Shown piece by piece: positions 6,548-8,412 of a stretch of 8,412 nucleotides of DNA (positions within the stretch are counted from its first letter, which is position 1; each line of letters begins with the position of its first letter). The stretch is from CAMLHU01 sp031393795 (lineage in GTDB: Bacteria; Gemmatimonadota; Gemmatimonadetes; Gemmatimonadales; GWC2-71-9). The DNA is taken from assembly GCA_031393795.1 (NCBI GenBank), contig JANMWE010000140.1, positions 1 through 8,412 on the forward strand, read 5' to 3'. The notes under the pieces were generated by a model that was not told the origin of the DNA, did no database searches, and saw only the letters and a list, made by a program, of their open reading frames with translations. The translations under genes were made by a program, and so were the position numbers.

Positions 6548-7248
6548 CCGAACTCCTGGCCCGTCTCCGCGAAAGCCTCGCGTCCCTTGGCGGCATCGTG
6601 CCCGCCGCCATCGTGGCGCTCGCCATCCTGCTCGCTGGCTATCTCCTGGCGCGCCAGGTCGAACGCTTCATCGACAGTATCCTCGACCGGCTCGACTTCA
6701 ACCGGACCGCTCGCGAGAGCGGACTGAGCGGCCCGATCGGGCGCGCCACCGGCCGGGGCGTCGATCCGGTCCGGGCCGTGGGCCGGCTCATCTTCTGGCT
6801 CGTGATGCTGATGGTGATCTTCCTCTCGAGCGCTGCCTTCGGGCTCGACCGGCTGAGCGAGATGTTCGTGGTGATGCTGAACTTCATCCCCACCCTCGTG
6901 GCCGGGATCGTCATCATCATCCTTGGCATCATCCTCGGCGAGTTCCTCCGTGGGCTCATCCTCGCCTCGGCCGGAACGGTGGAAGGGGTGAACACGCTCG
7001 CCAAGCTCGCCAAGGCGGCGGTAGTCCTCATCGCCGTCTTCATGGCGATCCAGCAGGTCGGCATCGCCCCCGAGATCGTCACCACTGCTTTCACCCTCAT
7101 CCTCGGCTCCATCGCGCTTGCCGCCGGGCTCGCCTTCGGCCTCGGCAACCGCGAACTCGCCGGCGAGATCACCCGCCGCTGGTACGAACAGGGACGAAAA
7201 CTGCCGGAGCCCGCCCAGCCGCCGTTCGAAGAGGACGCGCGGGGGTAG
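6544..7248 (+). CDS. CmpX/MscS-like conserved TM-helix membrane protein
   Basis: This 234-residue inner-membrane protein probably has five helices: about 17-37, 80-100, 106-137, 153-171 and 176-201. The sequence VNTLAKLAKAAVVLIAVFMAIQQVGIAPEIV followed by ILGSIALAAGLAFGLGNRELAGEI (quoted in two parts, about 149-179 and 186-209) is typical of the conserved TM-helix repeat seen in CmpX and in the membrane part of MscS-family channels. The FGLGNRELAGEITRRWYE ending is the usual end of that repeat. The beta-barrel and C-terminal cage of MscS are missing, so it matches the short CmpX-like class and channel activity is not assured. The acidic, Pro-rich tail ends in ARG, with the TAG stop drawn from the repeat element that begins at 7243. 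It is coupled to the dehydrogenase by ATGA. Confidence 0.88.
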   Translation: MTELLARLRESLASLGGIVPAAIVALAILLAGYLLARQVERFIDSILDRLDFNRTARESGLSGPIGRATGRGVDPVRAVGRLIFWLVMLMVIFLSSAAFGLDRLSEMFVVMLNFIPTLVAGIVIIILGIILGEFLRGLILASAGTVEGVNTLAKLAKAAVVLIAVFMAIQQVGIAPEIVTTAFTLILGSIALAAGLAFGLGNRELAGEITRRWYEQGRKLPEPAQPPFEEDARG

Positions 7249-7250
7249 CA

Positions 7251-7290
7251 GGCGGGTAGACGGTCGGGCGGGTAGGCGGGTAGGTGGGTA
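7251..7290 (+). repeat. Left octamer array, GGCGGGTA units
   Basis: Units at 7251-7258, 7267-7274, 7275-7282 and 7283-7290 (last one GGTGGGTA) surround one diverged unit (GACGGTCG, 7259-7266); a partial unit GGGGGTA precedes them at 7241. TAG triplets at 7246, 7257, 7273, 7281 and 7289 fall in all three plus-strand frames. Confidence 0.8.
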
Positions 7291-7300
7291 GCCCAACAAT

Positions 7301-7409
7301 GGAACCTTCCTGAGCAAAGCGAAGGACCCACTCGGCGATGAGTAGGTCCTTCGTCGCTTGCGCTTCCTTCGCTGCGCTCAGGACAAGCCTCAGGAAGGTT
7401 CCCGTTTTT
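7301..7409 (+). terminator. Large hairpin terminator for the plus-strand genes
   Basis: The perfect 14-bp inverted repeat GGAACCTTCCTGAG (7301-7314) / CTCAGGAAGGTTCC (7389-7402) is followed by cgttttt (7403-7409), a T-run placed as in intrinsic terminators. The 74-base interior can form further hairpins, so the base is a long rod rather than a compact loop. On the minus strand the sequence past 7301 is only ATTGTTGG, so termination in that direction is less certain. It would end the dehydrogenase/membrane-protein transcript. Confidence 0.6.
7320..7353. repeat. Inner hairpin of the palindromic element
   Basis: CGAAGGACC (7320-7328) pairs with GGTCCTTCG (7345-7353); after one C/A mismatch, ACTC (7330-7333) pairs with GAGT (7340-7343) round the loop ggcgat. 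A competing fold exists: 7308-7326 pairs with 7365-7383 at 17 of 19 bases. The two cannot form fully at the same time. Confidence 0.65.
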
Positions 7410-7416
7410 CTGCGCG

Positions 7417-7446
7417 TACCCGCCTACCCGCCTACCCGCCTACCCG
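7417..7446 (-). repeat. Right octamer array, inverted GGCGGGTA units
   Basis: Three perfect TACCCGCC units (7417-7424, 7425-7432, 7433-7440) and a partial one (7441-7446). Read on the minus strand they give TAG at 7426, 7434 and 7442, one in each frame. The first one met in frame is the stop of the neighbouring propeller gene, whose last six residues, GRRVGG, are encoded by the array. Confidence 0.82.
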
Positions 7447-8412
7447 TCGAGTCCACCACCACCGGCGCTACATACCGCAGCACCCGATGTCCCGGTCCCG
7501 GCACCAGCGGATCGATCGCCAGCAAGTGGGTCGGGTCGGCGCCGAGGATCCGTTGGGCGTTCTTGATCCGGACCTCCAGCTTCGCCGTGCCATCCGGGCG
7601 AAGGTACCGATAGCTCCGCGAGGTGTCGGTGAGCATCCGGCTCCGCTCCAGCCAGATCCCTCCGTCGGCCGCCGCGAAGGCATGCTCGAAGGGCGGCTTC
7701 ACGATCGAGAACGGGATCCCTTCGGCCAGCGAACGCTGATCGGCCGGAAAGGTCTGGAGGAAATACGCACGGTCCTGAATGGTCACTGTGAGGACCCGGT
7801 CGGGGAGCGGCGGCCCGCGCACACAGTTTCCGTGCGCGGGGCCGCACGATTCGAGGAGGTTCTGGATCACCCGCGCGATCCAGACCGTCCCATCCGGCCG
7901 GACTCCCCATTGATCGACGCCGCTGAAGACCAGGCGTTCATACCGGCTCGCACCGTCACGGCTCACTCGCTCGAGCTGGTAGGGAGCCAGACGCAGGATG
8001 GTATCGCTCGTCGCACCCTCCTTCCAGCCGACCACCACTCCCGAATCGAGGTTGCCGCTCCCATCCGGCCCGGGGAAGGGCCGCAATTCGGCGTACCACT
8101 TTCCTGCGGCGTCGCGCCCGCGCGGCAATGCGCCGCGGAAGGGTGCCGGAGCGTCGAGCGCGGAGACCATCACGCCCGCGAGCGACCAACCGGTGACCCG
8201 GCGCTTTCCCCAGTCGTCCACGTAGAGCGTGTCGCCGGCGCGGAAGAGCGCGAACGGCTCGATGTAGTCCTTCCCCGGCCGGCCCAGCGTCTGCACCCGC
8301 TTGGTGGCGAAGTCGACGACCCGCACCGTCTTGGCCTGCGGGGCGAGGAGGGCCCAGCGGTCGCCGCCGAGCCAGACCGCGTCGCGGATCTCGGTGTCCG
8401 AGAGGAGGATCG
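7424..8412 (-). CDS. 6-bladed beta-propeller protein, N-terminus beyond window
   Basis: The frame is open to the right edge, with 328 visible residues. The GTG at 8326 is internal to a longer open frame: SDTEIRDAVWLGGDRWALLAP and onward reads as normal propeller sequence upstream of it. Blade-like segments are ALFRAGDTLYVDDWGKRRV, VDQWGVRPDGTVWIARV, FAAADGGIWLERSRM and YRYLRPDGTAKLEVR, typical of the NHL/'6-bladed beta-propeller' group, usually exported. A C-x6-C pair (Cys189 and Cys196 of the visible part) could form a disulfide, consistent with export. The signal region and first blade are outside, so location is inferred. The final GRRVGG and the TAG come from the octamer repeat, so the natural C-terminus was probably altered by it. 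Function is unknown; a ligand-binding or scaffold role is likely. Confidence 0.85.
   Translation of the reverse strand, partial: ILLSDTEIRDAVWLGGDRWALLAPQAKTVRVVDFATKRVQTLGRPGKDYIEPFALFRAGDTLYVDDWGKRRVTGWSLAGVMVSALDAPAPFRGALPRGRDAAGKWYAELRPFPGPDGSGNLDSGVVVGWKEGATSDTILRLAPYQLERVSRDGASRYERLVFSGVDQWGVRPDGTVWIARVIQNLLESCGPAHGNCVRGPPLPDRVLTVTIQDRAYFLQTFPADQRSLAEGIPFSIVKPPFEHAFAAADGGIWLERSRMLTDTSRSYRYLRPDGTAKLEVRIKNAQRILGADPTHLLAIDPLVPGPGHRVLRYVAPVVVDSTGRRVGG

Larger units (their letters stand above)
7243..7446. repeat. Palindromic intergenic element with octamer arms
   Basis: A roughly 200-bp imperfect palindrome fills the junction of two convergent genes. The outer arms are tandem GGCGGGTA octamers at the left and their complement TACCCGCC at the right; 7267-7290 and 7417-7440 match at 23 of 24 bases. 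The core (7301-7402) holds a 14-bp perfect inverted repeat and nested hairpins using the tgagc-gaagga-type words found in dispersed palindromic repeats of many environmental bacteria. Both neighbouring genes stop inside the arms. No transposase or obvious target duplication is present, so it resembles a REP/MITE-like element rather than an IS. Confidence 0.75.

Noticed and set aside
6220..7317. Acidic, His-rich 365-codon minus-strand frame
   Set aside because: The acidity arises from reading transmembrane-helix codons backwards; it also crosses the repeat element.
7251..7446. CRISPR array
   Set aside because: Units are 8 bp and contiguous, without unique spacers, and no cas genes are present.
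7243..7446. Insertion sequence remnant
   Set aside because: No transposase fragment and no target-site duplication were seen; the palindrome is fully accounted for by arms and hairpins.

Overview
This is a high-GC bacterial window with tightly packed genes, GTG starts and several 4-base gene overlaps. The family mix suggests a Gemmatimonadota-like or other soil or sediment bacterium: a lipoprotein amidohydrolase, exported Ig-like and beta-propeller proteins, and a Lys/Ala-rich DNA-binding protein. That placement is inferred from GC content and families only; there is no rRNA or marker gene here.

Layout. Positions 1-2832 are read on the minus strand. In transcription order they hold a small histone-tail-like protein (2832-2509), a GC-rich hairpin (2484-2463), an amidohydrolase lipoprotein (2438-1041), a four-helix membrane protein (1044-703), and the start of an alpha/alpha-toroid protein (706 to beyond position 1). 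The last three genes are chained by two GTGA stop/start overlaps. A 411-bp divergent intergenic region (2833-3243) follows. It holds promoter-like sites and a pair of inverted, nearly identical 13-mers.

Positions 3244-7248 are on the plus strand: a large exported protein with about five Ig-like domains and a TolB-like beta-propeller, then a zinc-containing medium-chain dehydrogenase, then a CmpX/MscS-like TM-helix membrane protein that overlaps the dehydrogenase by ATGA. A convergent, partial 6-bladed beta-propeller gene (7424-8412, minus strand) ends the window.

The least ordinary part is the junction of the two convergent genes (7243-7446). It is an imperfect palindrome whose outer arms are tandem GGCGGGTA octamers in opposite orientation and whose core is a nested set of hairpins ending in a T-run. 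Both flanking genes take their TAG stop codons from the octamer arms. Because the unit is 8 bp, each arm puts a TAG in all three frames of the strand entering it.

No complete new defence, mobile or biosynthetic system is visible. The ordinary genes look like envelope, periplasm and housekeeping functions.
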